Below, in pieces: positions 7,640 to 14,134 of a DNA stretch of 24,942 bases. Below the pieces are notes generated by a model. The model was not told the origin of the DNA. It saw only the letters and a list, made by a program, of their open reading frames with translations, and made no database searches. Positions within the stretch are counted from its first letter, which is position 1. The number at the start of each line of letters is the position of its first letter. The stretch spans positions 1-24,942 of the forward strand of contig JAOPUS010000007.1 in the NCBI GenBank assembly GCA_025963345.1, in the 5' to 3' direction. The stretch is from Blastococcus sp. GTDB lineage: Bacteria; Actinomycetota; Actinomycetes; Mycobacteriales; Geodermatophilaceae. The translations under genes and the position numbers were made by a program.

Positions 7640-8707
7640 CTAGAGGCGGGGACCTCGCGCGGTCGCCTGGCGCCGACGGCGCCGGACGTAGCTGTCGAGC
7701 GAGACGGCGCCGAGGATCACCGCGCCGAGGGCGAACTGGTTCCAGTTGATCGGCACGCTGAAGTACGCCAGGCCACTGGCCACGACGCCGAGCAGGACCG
7801 ACCCCAGCGCGGCGCCGACGATGGTCGCGCGGCCACCGGCCAGCGAGGTGCCACCGATCACCGCGGCGGCGATCGCCTGCAGCTCGTACCCGGTCCCGGT
7901 GTTGGGGTCGGCCGCCCCGAGGTAGCCGATGGTGAGCACGCCGGCCAGGCCGCCGAGCACCCCGGTGAGGATGAAGGCCTGCATGCGGACCCGGTTGACC
8001 GGGATCCCGCTGAAGGCGGCGGCGTCGGGGTTGGAGCCGATCGCGCGGACGCGGTAGCCGAACGGCGTCGACCGCAGCACGACCGTCAGGAGGGCGGCCA
8101 CCACGATGAGGACGATGCCGGTGACCGGCACCCCGGCGACGTCCCCGGTGAAGACCTGGGAGAACGAGTCCTCCAGCGGCGGCCCGAGCACCTGGGTGCC
8201 CTCACTGAGGGCCAGGGTGAGTCCGCGGTACATCGCGAGCGTGGCAAGGGTGGCCACGATGGACGGCAGCCCGAAGTACTGGATGAGCAGGGCGTTGAAC
8301 AACCCGAGCAGGCCGCCGGCGACGATGGCGAGCAGGGCGCTCAGCCACGAGTTGAAGCCGTCCTGCACGAGCATCGCGCAGACCAGCGCGGTGAGCGCGT
8401 AGGTCGAGCCGACCGACAGGTCGAGCTCGCGCATGGCCAGCAGGAAGGCCATGCCGCAGGCGAGGATGCCGATGTAGGTGGCCGAGTTGAGGATCGACAT
8501 CAACTGGTCGAACTGCAGGAACCGCGGATAGAAGGCGCCGATCAGCAGCACCAGGGCGATCGTCGCGACGAGTACGCCGAGGTACTCCTGCGCCAGCAGC
8601 GTGCGCCCGAAGCGGCGCAGGCCGCTGCCGCCACCCTGCGGCTGCCGCCCCGCGGGGGGCTGGGCATTCTCGTCCGCGGTCGTCGCGGGCGCCGTCGCCT
8701 CGCTCAT
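7640..8707 (-). CDS. ABC importer permease (RbsC-like)
   Basis: The 355-residue integral membrane protein has a cytosolic N-terminus of about 35 residues and then 8-10 hydrophobic segments. The family hallmarks are seen: ILACGMAFLLAMRELDLSVGS (helices 2-3), PSIVATLATLAMYRGLTL and VIGGTSLAGGRATIVGA near the C-terminus (BPD_transp_2 family). Only one permease gene is present, so the channel is probably a homodimer working with the ATPase at 4842 and the lipoprotein at 6412. The frame is open upstream to 9076, but the ATG at 8707 fits family length. It has no good Shine-Dalgarno but overlaps (ATGA, 8704-8707) the stop of a 77-codon ORF, so its translation may depend on coupling. Confidence 0.92.
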   Translation of the reverse strand: MSEATAPATTADENAQPPAGRQPQGGGSGLRRFGRTLLAQEYLGVLVATIALVLLIGAFYPRFLQFDQLMSILNSATYIGILACGMAFLLAMRELDLSVGSTYALTALVCAMLVQDGFNSWLSALLAIVAGGLLGLFNALLIQYFGLPSIVATLATLAMYRGLTLALSEGTQVLGPPLEDSFSQVFTGDVAGVPVTGIVLIVVAALLTVVLRSTPFGYRVRAIGSNPDAAAFSGIPVNRVRMQAFILTGVLGGLAGVLTIGYLGAADPNTGTGYELQAIAAAVIGGTSLAGGRATIVGAALGSVLLGVVASGLAYFSVPINWNQFALGAVILGAVSLDSYVRRRRRQATARGPRL

Positions 8708-8937
8708 GCCTGCACCGTCACTGTCTCGCACACGTTGGTGTCGTGCTCCTCGTCCTGGTGGATCTCGTGCTGGTGGCCCGTGGTGGCTGGCCGAACACGA
8801 CGAGCTGACGGCCGACAGGGACATCCGCACCGGCTGGCTCTCCCGCCCCGCCCTGGCGTCGCGACGTAGGTCCCGACGCCTGCGAGAGGGATCTGGGACG
8901 GTCCGGGGACGGACTGCTGCGACCCGTTCGGAGCCAC
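8704..8937 (-). CDS. Possible 77-residue leader protein coupled to the permease
   Basis: A GTG at 8937 is preceded at 6-base spacing by GGGGAGG, a very good ribosome-binding site. It lies about 46 bases downstream of the start site predicted from the promoter at 8990-9018. Its TGA overlaps the permease ATG (ATGA). The last 26 codons have very high GC3 and encode a His/Glu/Asp-rich tail (GHQHEIHQDEEHD); the middle (codons 35-50, with CGCPC) has poorer codon bias. The reading frame with good GC3 appears to switch in the middle, so this could be a frameshifted remnant of a longer gene rather than an intact small protein. I recognise no family. The placement suggests a translational entry point for the ABC operon. 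Confidence 0.4.
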   Translation of the reverse strand: MAPNGSQQSVPGPSQIPLAGVGTYVATPGRGGRASRCGCPCRPSARRVRPATTGHQHEIHQDEEHDTNVCETVTVQA

Positions 8938-8953
8938 CCGCAGCCTCCCCAGT

Positions 8954-8978
8954 TGTTCGGACAGCGAACAGATGTTCG
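8954..8978. promoter_or_regulatory. Triple half-site operator (TGTTCG / CGAACA / TGTTCG)
   Basis: Half-sites occur at 8954-8959 (TGTTCG), 8965-8970 (CGAACA) and 8973-8978 (TGTTCG). The first pair forms GTTCG-N5-CGAAC, matching the layout of the operator at 3509. The second pair forms CGAACAgaTGTTCG, identical in pattern to the Gram-positive SOS box CGAAC-N4-GTTCG. The block lies about 5 to 30 bases downstream of the start predicted for the minus-strand operon, a position suited to repression. Confidence 0.5.
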
Positions 8979-8989
8979 TGATGCGGGTA

Positions 8990-9018
8990 ACTTTCAGTCA
9001 GCGTGAGTGTGTTGTCAA
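8990..9018 (-). promoter_or_regulatory. Predicted promoter of the ABC operon
   Basis: On the minus strand TTGACA (9018-9013) is followed after exactly 17 bases by GAAAGT (8995-8990). The -35 element is a perfect consensus hexamer and the -10 is weak. Transcription would begin near 8983 and read through the operator at 8954-8978 into the leader ORF and permease. Confidence 0.5.
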
Positions 9019-9026
9019 GAACACAC
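9007..9026. promoter_or_regulatory. Palindrome centred on the -35 of the ABC operon promoter
   Basis: GTGTGTT (9007-9013) and AACACAC (9020-9026) are perfect 7-bp inverted arms around 6 bases. The centre coincides with the minus-strand TTGACA, so a bound dimer would cover the -35 element. The binding protein is unknown; it is distinct from the TGTTCG half-sites. Confidence 0.45.
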
Positions 9027-9080
9027 GCAATGGACGTCGTCGACAGAAGGTCACAGTCCGGATACGGCGAGGACATGGCC

Positions 9081-9110
9081 TTGAGGAGTCGAACCAGGGC
9101 TGTTTACTGT
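9081..9110 (+). promoter_or_regulatory. Predicted promoter of the alpha/beta hydrolase gene
   Basis: TTGAGG (9081-9086) is followed after 18 bases by TACTGT (9105-9110), a good TANNNT -10. A GTGCGCAC palindrome (9109-9116) sits at the expected start site and may bind a regulator. The gene's ATG is at 9159, leaving a short leader with an AAGGGAG ribosome-binding site. Confidence 0.4.
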
Positions 9111-9158
9111 GCGCACATCGCACTCGTGTGCTTGATGCGAACGACAAGGGAGTCCTCG

Positions 9159-9872
9159 ATGACGCGGTACGTCCTGGTTCACGGCGCATTCGCCGGCGGC
9201 TGGTGCTGGGAGCCGGTGGTGGCCGAGCTGGAGCGTCGCGGGCACTCCGTGCAAGCTCCTGACCTGCCGGGATCCGGCAAGGACGCCACCCCGATCGAGG
9301 ACGTCACGCTCGACGCCTACGCGGCCCGGGTGTGCGAGACGCTGGCGGCGGACGACGAGCCCGCCGTCCTCGTCGGCCACAGCATGGGCGGCGTGGTCAT
9401 CACGCAGGCGGCGGCCCGGTGCCCCGAGCGGATCACCCGGCTGGTCTACGTCGCCGCCTTCCTCCCCCGGGACGGCCAGAGCCTCAAGGGACTCACCGAA
9501 CTGCCGGAAGGGCTCGACGACGGCGTCCAGGCGAACATGACCGTGACCGGCGAGCCGCCGGTGGCCGACATGTCGCCGACCGCCGCCCGCGAGGTCTTCT
9601 ACGGGACGTGCGACGACGAGCAGGCGGCGTGGGCACTGAGCCACCTGGGCCGTCAGCCGGTGATCCCGTTCGTGACGCCGGTGTCCCTCGGCACGGCGGT
9701 GGACGACCTCCCGCGCAGTTACGTCCTCTGCACCGCCGACCGCGCCATCCCCCCGGCCCTGCAGCGCCGGATGATCGATGAGAGCCCGTGCAAGGAGGTC
9801 ATCGAACTGCCCGTCGACCACTCGCCCTGGATCTCCGCGACCGTGGCCCTCGCCGACGCCCTCGAGCGCTGA
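9159..9872 (+). CDS. Alpha/beta hydrolase, SABP2/methylesterase-like
   Basis: The 237-residue protein starts with the compact YVLVHGAFAGGWCW oxyanion region, as in plant methylesterases and hydroxynitrile lyases of the SABP2 group. The nucleophile elbow GHSMGG gives Ser75, TADRAIPP gives Asp194 and PVDHSPW gives His221, making a full triad. It should be a cytosolic esterase or related hydrolase; no signal peptide is seen. The ATG at 9159 is chosen because AAGGGAG (9146-9152) lies 6 bases upstream and the fold begins right after it; earlier in-frame starts add a non-conserved, Arg-rich extension. It is divergent from the ABC operon and shares its regulatory region, so it may hydrolyse the imported compound. 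The substrate is unknown. Confidence 0.9.
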   Translation: MTRYVLVHGAFAGGWCWEPVVAELERRGHSVQAPDLPGSGKDATPIEDVTLDAYAARVCETLAADDEPAVLVGHSMGGVVITQAAARCPERITRLVYVAAFLPRDGQSLKGLTELPEGLDDGVQANMTVTGEPPVADMSPTAAREVFYGTCDDEQAAWALSHLGRQPVIPFVTPVSLGTAVDDLPRSYVLCTADRAIPPALQRRMIDESPCKEVIELPVDHSPWISATVALADALER

Positions 9873-9887
9873 ACTCGTGCGCTGAGC

Positions 9888-10337
9888 TCAGGCACCGGTC
9901 TCGAGCAGGGTCCGCAGCTCGGCGAGGTCCTTCCGGTTGGCCCGGCGGATCGCCCCGGCCATGAACGGCCCGACCAGCACCGAGAAGCCGGCGGGCCGGC
10001 CACGGTTGCGCAGTGTCATCCGGGTGGCGCCGGCGTCGAGCGATTCCCAGGTGTAGGTGGTCTCCATGGGGAACGGGCCGTCCGCCGTCCGCATCACCAG
10101 GCGCTCGCGCGGGACCAGCTCGGTGACCTCGTAGGTGTAGGCGAGCCGACGGCCGAGGAATCGGGCGACGAAGGCCATGCGGGAGCCCACCGCCACCGGC
10201 GGCGGCGTCTGCCACTCGACGGAGTCGATGTCGACGTACCACTCAGGGGCGTTGCCCGGGTCTCCGGCGAACGCCGCGACCACGGTCACGGGACGGCGGA
10301 TCACCGTCTCGGTCAGCACGTCGACGTCCCTGCCCAC
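9888..10337 (-). CDS. SRPBCC (START-like) family protein
   Basis: This is a protein of about 149 residues with the polyketide_cyc2/SRPBCC pattern. An N-terminal strand TETVIRRPVTVVAAFAGDPGNAPEW is followed by beta strands including VGSRMAFVARFLGRRLAYTYEV and the TTYTWESLDAGATRMTLRN hairpin, and a C-terminal helix with a run of basic residues. These proteins form a hydrophobic cavity that binds lipids, polyketides or other small ligands; no catalytic residue can be named. The GTG at 10337 is preferred because AGGAGG (10346-10351) lies 8 bases upstream. An ATG at 10361 would add 8 residues but has only a weak site. The gene is convergent with the hydrolase (15 bp apart) and lies downstream of a decayed LysM gene. 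Confidence 0.8.
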   Translation of the reverse strand: MGRDVDVLTETVIRRPVTVVAAFAGDPGNAPEWYVDIDSVEWQTPPPVAVGSRMAFVARFLGRRLAYTYEVTELVPRERLVMRTADGPFPMETTYTWESLDAGATRMTLRNRGRPAGFSVLVGPFMAGAIRRANRKDLAELRTLLETGA

Positions 10338-10393
10338 GGCCACCACCTCCTGGGCGCGCATCGTCCCGCGCGCCCGGGGAGCGGTCCATGCGG

Positions 10394-10662
10394 CTAGATC
10401 GGGACGCGGAGCACCTGCCCGACCTGGATCTCGTTCGGGTGCCGCAGCCGGTTGGCCGCCGCGATCGTGGCGACCGTCGATCCGGTCGCCACGATCGATG
10501 GCGGTCAGGGTGTGATCGAGACCGACTGGGTGTCCAGGCGGGCGCTCGGATGACCCGGCCGTAGCCGGCCTCGAAGGCCGTCCCGAGGGCGGCGATCGCC
10601 GGCGTCCTGCCGACGAGGTCCCAGGCCTGCGGTTGTCCGAGCTGGATCCCGTAGACGTCCAT
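10394..10662 (-). pseudogene. Decayed Gmad2 / LysM cell-envelope protein gene
   Basis: Three pieces of one protein appear in three frames on the minus strand. From the ATG at 10662 the translation (IQLGQPQAWDLVG, ALGTAFEAGYG) resembles the start of a Gmad2 immunoglobulin-like domain. A second frame gives the LysM core D-H-T-L-T-A-I near 10510. A third frame gives a LysM C-terminus (STVATIAAANRLRHP, then QVGQVLRVPI) ending in TAG at 10394-10396. LysM domains bind peptidoglycan. The remnant, about 90 codons, is far shorter than a full Gmad2-LysM protein, so an internal deletion and at least two frameshifts are inferred. A perfect 15-bp inverted repeat lies exactly in the broken LysM stretch. 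No intact gene is seen in 10338-10749. Confidence 0.6.
10462..10497. repeat. Perfect 15-bp inverted repeat with 6-base loop
   Basis: CGATCGTGGCGACCG (10462-10476) is the exact reverse complement of CGGTCGCCACGATCG (10483-10497), with TCGATC between them. It lies inside the LysM remnant. One arm encodes the expected LysM residues, and the other may be a templated copy that broke the frame. It might also act as a terminator stem for minus-strand transcripts, although no T-run follows. Confidence 0.7.
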
Positions 10663-10749
10663 CCGGACTCCGGTGAGGGCGGTGGTGTGCCGCTCCCACC
10701 GTCCCGGCGGCCCCGGGCGGCTACAAACCCGATCCGGCTCGCCGGGCCG

Positions 10750-12150
10750 TCAGGTGGCGCTCCCCCGCGGCGAGGACACGGGCAGCGGCCGAATGTTCTG
10801 GTTCAGGTGGAAGAGGTTGTCGGGGTCGTAGCGCCGTTTCACCTCGGCCAGGCGGCGGTAGTTGGCGCCGTAGTTGTCGGCCACCTTGTCGTAGTCGTCC
10901 GGCGAGGCGAAGTTGACGTAGCCGCCGGCCTCGGAGTGCGGCGCGATCGCTGCGTAGTAGTCGCGGACCCAGCGGGTGTTGCGCTCGTTGTCGGCCGGGT
11001 CGGGCCACATGCCGGCGATGACGGGCGCGAAGTTCGCGTCGCGGTGCCCGAACGCCGTCGCGTCAGCCGGGACGTCGTGGACCGCACCGTCGATCGGGTA
11101 GAGGTGCACCGTCGAGTTCACGGTGGGCACCTTGGGGCCGTACTCCATGTGCACCGCGATGGCCTCGTCGGTCAGTTCCCGGACGTACGCGGCCTTCCAG
11201 TAGTGCTGCAACCCGGGCGGGACCAGCCCGTCGAAGGCGCTGTTCAGCGCCGCGTACGGCATCTCGCCGATGTGCTCGGCGACCGGACGGGCCACCGCGC
11301 GGAACCCCTCGATCAGCCGCTCCCCCTCCTCGACCGGCCCCGTCCAGCACGAGACGACGGCGACGAAGGGCTCGCCCACCCGGTTCTCCGGCACGAACGG
11401 CAGCGGAGGTGCGATCTGGAACGCCGGGAAGCCGCCGTACTCGCGCGGCGCCGTCCGGATGAAGTCCCGGAAGTACTTGAGGACGGCGGCGCCGTCGGAC
11501 AGCTCGAAGAACATCGGACCGCCGTAGACGGTGGTCACCGGGTGCACCCGGAAGGTGAACTCGGTGACGACGCCGAAGTTGCCGCCACCGCCGCGGAGTG
11601 CCCAGAACAGGTCGGCGTACTCGTTCTCGTCGGCGGTGATCAGAGAGCCGTCGGCGGTCACCACGCGGGCGGAGAGCAGGTTGTCGCAGGAGAGTCCGTG
11701 CGCACGGCACAGGTAGCCGATGCCGCCGCCGAGGGTCAGCCCGCCGATCCCCGTGGTGGAGATGATCCCGCCGGTGGTGGCCAGGCCGTGCGCGGCGGTG
11801 ACGTCGTTGAAGCGACCCCAGGTGGTCCCCCCGCCGGCGGTCGCCGTGCGCTGCGCGTCGTCGACGTCCACGGACTGCATGGGCGAGAGGTCGGCGACGA
11901 TCGCGCCCTCGGCGGTGCCGAACCCGGGCACGCTGTGCCCGCCGCCGCGCACGGCCAGGTCCATCCCCTTCTCGGCCGCAACGCGGACCACCTCGACGAC
12001 GTCGTCGGCGGTGGCGCAGCGGACGATCGCGGCCGGCCGCACGTCGACCATCGCGTTGTGGACCCGCCGGGCCTCTTCGTAACGCTCGTCGCCCGGGCGG
12101 ATCACTTGGCCGGCTAGTCGGTCGGCCAGCGCTCCCAGTGCCTGAGTCAT
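10750..12150 (-). CDS. FAD-linked oxidase, berberine-bridge (BBE) family
   Basis: The 466-residue protein is a complete PCMH-type FAD oxidase. It has VRPAAIVRCATADDVVEVVR, the flavin-linking motif RGGGHSVPGFG (His72 as the likely 8-alpha-histidyl attachment), GGLTLGGGIGYLCRAHGL and the C-terminal BBE motif YDPDNLFHLNQNI. The Cys that makes the second covalent bond in BBE is not at the aligned position (the region reads STTGIGG), so a single covalent link is predicted. No signal peptide is seen, so it is probably cytosolic. The family oxidises alcohols, sugars or alkaloid-like substrates with O2 or another acceptor. The ATG at 12150 follows GAGGAG at good distance. The tautomerase lies 180 bp upstream on the same strand, so the two may act on one substrate. 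Confidence 0.92.
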   Translation of the reverse strand: MTQALGALADRLAGQVIRPGDERYEEARRVHNAMVDVRPAAIVRCATADDVVEVVRVAAEKGMDLAVRGGGHSVPGFGTAEGAIVADLSPMQSVDVDDAQRTATAGGGTTWGRFNDVTAAHGLATTGGIISTTGIGGLTLGGGIGYLCRAHGLSCDNLLSARVVTADGSLITADENEYADLFWALRGGGGNFGVVTEFTFRVHPVTTVYGGPMFFELSDGAAVLKYFRDFIRTAPREYGGFPAFQIAPPLPFVPENRVGEPFVAVVSCWTGPVEEGERLIEGFRAVARPVAEHIGEMPYAALNSAFDGLVPPGLQHYWKAAYVRELTDEAIAVHMEYGPKVPTVNSTVHLYPIDGAVHDVPADATAFGHRDANFAPVIAGMWPDPADNERNTRWVRDYYAAIAPHSEAGGYVNFASPDDYDKVADNYGANYRRLAEVKRRYDPDNLFHLNQNIRPLPVSSPRGSAT

Positions 12151-12299
12151 AGCTGCTCCTCACTTCGGAGCACACGCACCCGCGGGTCGAGCACGCGCGC
12201 AGATGGCGGCGCCGACCGTATGGCTGGTGCCGGTGGGTGGACACGGCCGGAAGGCCCTGCCCGCCGGGCGGACCGCCGGCCCGCTCGGACGTGCGAGGA

Positions 12300-12321
12300 C
12301 CCGGGACTGGGGCGTCCCGGG
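12300..12321 (-). terminator. Stem-loop after the tautomerase gene
   Basis: CCCGGGAC (12300-12307) pairs perfectly with GTCCCGGG (12314-12321) around a 6-base loop, 8 bases past the tautomerase stop on the minus strand. There is no T-tract. It probably separates the tautomerase from the oxidase transcript. The rest of 12151-12299 shows no gene. Confidence 0.45.
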
Positions 12322-12329
12322 CCCGCGCG

Positions 12330-12560
12330 TCACACGGCCGCGGGTGCGGCCGACAGCAGTTCCTGCACGCCTGCGGTGGTGACCGTGTTCCCGCCGATCG
12401 TGAGGTGCCCGCTGGACATGTCATCGATGACCACCCACGTCAGGCCTCGCACCGGCTCACCCACCACGGCGGCGAAGGCCTCCGTGATGCGGTCCGCGAT
12501 CTCCGCCTTCTGCTGCTCGGAGAGGACACCCTCCATGACCCGACAGTTGATGTACGGCAT
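12330..12560 (-). CDS. 4-oxalocrotonate tautomerase-family protein
   Basis: This 76-residue protein begins MPYINCRV, so Pro2 becomes the N-terminal catalytic proline after Met removal, the hallmark of the tautomerase superfamily. The LSEQQKAEIADRITEAFAAVVGEP helix and GLTWVVIDDM strand follow the 4-OT fold, and the length suits a small oligomeric tautomerase. It would interconvert keto and enol forms of a small acid. The ATG at 12560 has GGAGG 5 bases upstream; the longer in-frame extension lacks support. The DUF4242 gene at 12699 is divergent, and the FAD oxidase lies downstream on the same strand. The substrate is unknown. Confidence 0.88.
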   Translation of the reverse strand: MPYINCRVMEGVLSEQQKAEIADRITEAFAAVVGEPVRGLTWVVIDDMSSGHLTIGGNTVTTAGVQELLSAAPAAV

Positions 12561-12698
12561 TTCGACCTCCAAGGAATCGGACTGACGGGGCCATTCGACG
12601 GCGACGCCGTGTGAGCCCGCGTGTGAGGGCGCGGCAACCCGCACGAGGCGGGACCGCGGGGGCCGTCGATCGGCCGCTGAGGTGTGAGACTGCGCGGC

Positions 12699-12962
12699 AT
12701 GCCGAGGTACTTCCTGGAGCGCACGGTGGGCGACGTCACCCGCGCGGAGCTCGATGCCATCGCCGAGCGGTCACAGGAGATCCGCGCCGCGCGCTATCCG
12801 CAGATCACCTGGGAGCACACACACGTCGCACGCACCCCGGAGGGGCTGAAGGCGTTCTGCCTCTACGAGGCGCCCGACGCCGAGAGCGTCCAGCAGCACG
12901 CCGCCGAACTCGGCCTGCCGCTCGAGCGCTTCTACGAGATCGAGACCGACCTCGAGCCCTGA
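12699..12962 (+). CDS. DUF4242 protein (SCO4226-like, possible nickel-binding)
   Basis: This is an 87-residue protein starting MPRYFLERTV, with ITWEHTHVARTPEGLKAFCLYEAPDAESVQQHA and GLPLERFYEIE, the DUF4242 pattern. The Streptomyces SCO4226 member is a small ferredoxin-like-fold nickel-binding protein. His/Cys residues in the middle (HTH, C, H) could bind metal, but this is inference. The ATG at 12699 fits the family N-terminus; a GTG at 12684 is in frame. Neither has an ideal Shine-Dalgarno (GAGG lies 16 bases from the ATG), so the start is less certain. It is divergent from the tautomerase gene. Confidence 0.75.
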   Translation: MPRYFLERTVGDVTRAELDAIAERSQEIRAARYPQITWEHTHVARTPEGLKAFCLYEAPDAESVQQHAAELGLPLERFYEIETDLEP

Positions 12963-12994
12963 CTGCCGGTGCTGGTGGCGGCAGAATGGCCCAA

Positions 12995-13030
12995 TAGTTT
13001 CCCGGCGGTGCGTACAGCACTTCAGAGTGC
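12995..13030 (+). promoter_or_regulatory. Candidate promoter/operator upstream of the quinone reductase
   Basis: TAGTTT (12995-13000) fits a TANNNT -10. A short palindrome GCACT-tcag-AGTGC (13017-13030) lies just downstream of the predicted start site and could be a repressor site, for example for the HxlR protein. No clear -35 is visible. The evidence is weak. Confidence 0.25.
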
Positions 13031-13133
13031 CCACTCTCCATCGGGAAGCGTCCTGGACAGGGCCGGGTTGCTGTTCACGGGCCGCAGGTGTCCGCGGCCG
13101 ATCACCGTCAGCAGTTCCCGAAGGAGCACGTAC

Positions 13134-13988
13134 ATGTCGATCGTCATCACCGGCGCCACCGGTCACCTGGGACGCCTGGTCGTCGAGTCCCTGCTCAGCC
13201 GGGGCGTCCCGGCCGAGGAGATCATCGCCACCGGACGGCGGACCGAGGCCCTCGCCGACCTGGCCGAGCGCGGCGTCGTCGTCCGGCGTGCGGACTTCGA
13301 CGACGAGGCGTCGCTGCGCGAGGCGTTCGCCGGCGCCGAGAAGCTGCTGCTGGTGTCCGGCAGCGAGGTCGGCCAGCGCGCCCGTCAGCACGGCAACGCG
13401 ATCAGCGCCGCGAAGGCCGCCGGCGTGCAGTTCATCGCCTACACCAGCATCCTGCGGGCCGACTCCTCCACGCTGCTGCTGGCCGCGGAGCACCTCGCGA
13501 CGGAGCAGTTGCTGGCCCAGGCCGGTGTGCCCCACGCCCTGCTGCGCAACGGCTGGTACATCGAGAACTACACCGGCCAGCTGCCGGTCTACCTCGAGCA
13601 CGGCATCGCGGGCGCGGCGGGCACCGGCAAGGTGAGCGCAGCGACTCGCGCCGACTTCGCCGAGGCCGCTGCGGCAGTGCTGACCGGTGACGGCCACGAG
13701 GGCGCGGTCTACGAGCTCGGCGGCGAGCCGTTCACGATGGCCGAGCTGGCCGAGGTCGTCTCCGCGGCGAGCGGTCGGACCGTCAGCTACACCGACCTGC
13801 CGCTCGAGCAGTACCAGGCGGTCCTGGTCGGCGCCGGCCTGCCCGAGCCGGTCGCGGCCGTGTTCGCCGACGGTGACCGGGGCGTGGCCGACGGAGAACT
13901 GTTCGTAGAGGGCAGTGACCTCGACAAGCTCATCGGCCGGGCGCCGACCACGCTCACCGACGCCGTCGCGGCGAACCTGCGCGGCTGA
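13134..13988 (+). CDS. NmrA-like NAD(P)H:quinone oxidoreductase, QorB-like
   Basis: The 284-residue protein matches E. coli QorB (YtfG) in length and layout. The N-terminal Rossmann motif GATGHLG (7-13) is followed by EEIIATGRR, a region that reads NAD(P), and the substrate stretch LRNGWYIENY with TRADFAEAAAAVL and VYELGGEPFTM near the C-terminus. It is an atypical short-chain reductase that reduces quinones or monitors redox state, and is cytosolic. The ATG at 13134 has AAGGAG (13121-13126) 7 bases upstream. It is followed by a strong terminator and then an HxlR regulator; the same pairing is known as qorB-ytfH in E. coli and qor2-qorR in Corynebacterium, which supports the call. Confidence 0.9.
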   Translation: MSIVITGATGHLGRLVVESLLSRGVPAEEIIATGRRTEALADLAERGVVVRRADFDDEASLREAFAGAEKLLLVSGSEVGQRARQHGNAISAAKAAGVQFIAYTSILRADSSTLLLAAEHLATEQLLAQAGVPHALLRNGWYIENYTGQLPVYLEHGIAGAAGTGKVSAATRADFAEAAAAVLTGDGHEGAVYELGGEPFTMAELAEVVSAASGRTVSYTDLPLEQYQAVLVGAGLPEPVAAVFADGDRGVADGELFVEGSDLDKLIGRAPTTLTDAVAANLRG

Positions 13989-13998
13989 ACCGACCGGT

Positions 13999-14049
13999 CC
14001 CTCCCGACGGCCGGCCCGACTCGTGTGTCGGTCCGGCCGTCAGGGAGGG
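13999..14049. terminator. Strong rho-independent-like hairpin after the quinone reductase
   Basis: CCCTCCC (13999-14005) plus GACGGCCGG pairs with CCGGCCGTC plus GGGAGGG (14043-14049), with a one-base bulge. An inner CCGAC/GTCGG extends the stem. It lies 11 bases after the stop at 13988. It lacks a T-run, as is common in actinobacteria. Confidence 0.75.
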
Positions 14050-14074
14050 CCCGCCCCCGGGCAGGCGGAACGCA

Positions 14075-14111
14075 GGACAGCCGCTTCCTGGAGGGAAGCA
14101 GCACGCTGTCC
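14075..14111. promoter_or_regulatory. Nested palindromes upstream of the HxlR gene
   Basis: An outer pair GGACAGC (14075-14081) and GCTGTCC (14105-14111) encloses an inner pair GCTTCC (14083-14088) and GGAAGC (14094-14099). The block ends 23 bases before the HxlR start codon, where an autoregulatory operator is expected. Which protein binds is inference. Confidence 0.4.
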
Positions 14112-14134
14112 GCTGACCGACGAGGAGATTCGTG

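Noticed and set aside
8708..9076. In-frame N-terminal extension of the permease to 9076
   Set aside because: It runs through the predicted promoter and operators, has no permease-like sequence, and the ATG at 8707 gives family length.
9003..9158. Earlier start for the alpha/beta hydrolase at 9003
   Set aside because: The added 52 residues are unlike the family and overlap the promoter; the ATG at 9159 has a good ribosome site.
10362..10749. Intact small proteins in the gap before the FAD oxidase (10505-10699, 10243-10662)
   Set aside because: These frames read through fragments of one LysM/Gmad2 gene and lack coherent codon bias; a pseudogene explains them better.
10750..12150. Bicovalent flavin attachment in the FAD oxidase
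   Set aside because: The His motif is present, but the aligned Cys position is not a cysteine; nearby cysteines (CRAHGLSC) are in a different segment.
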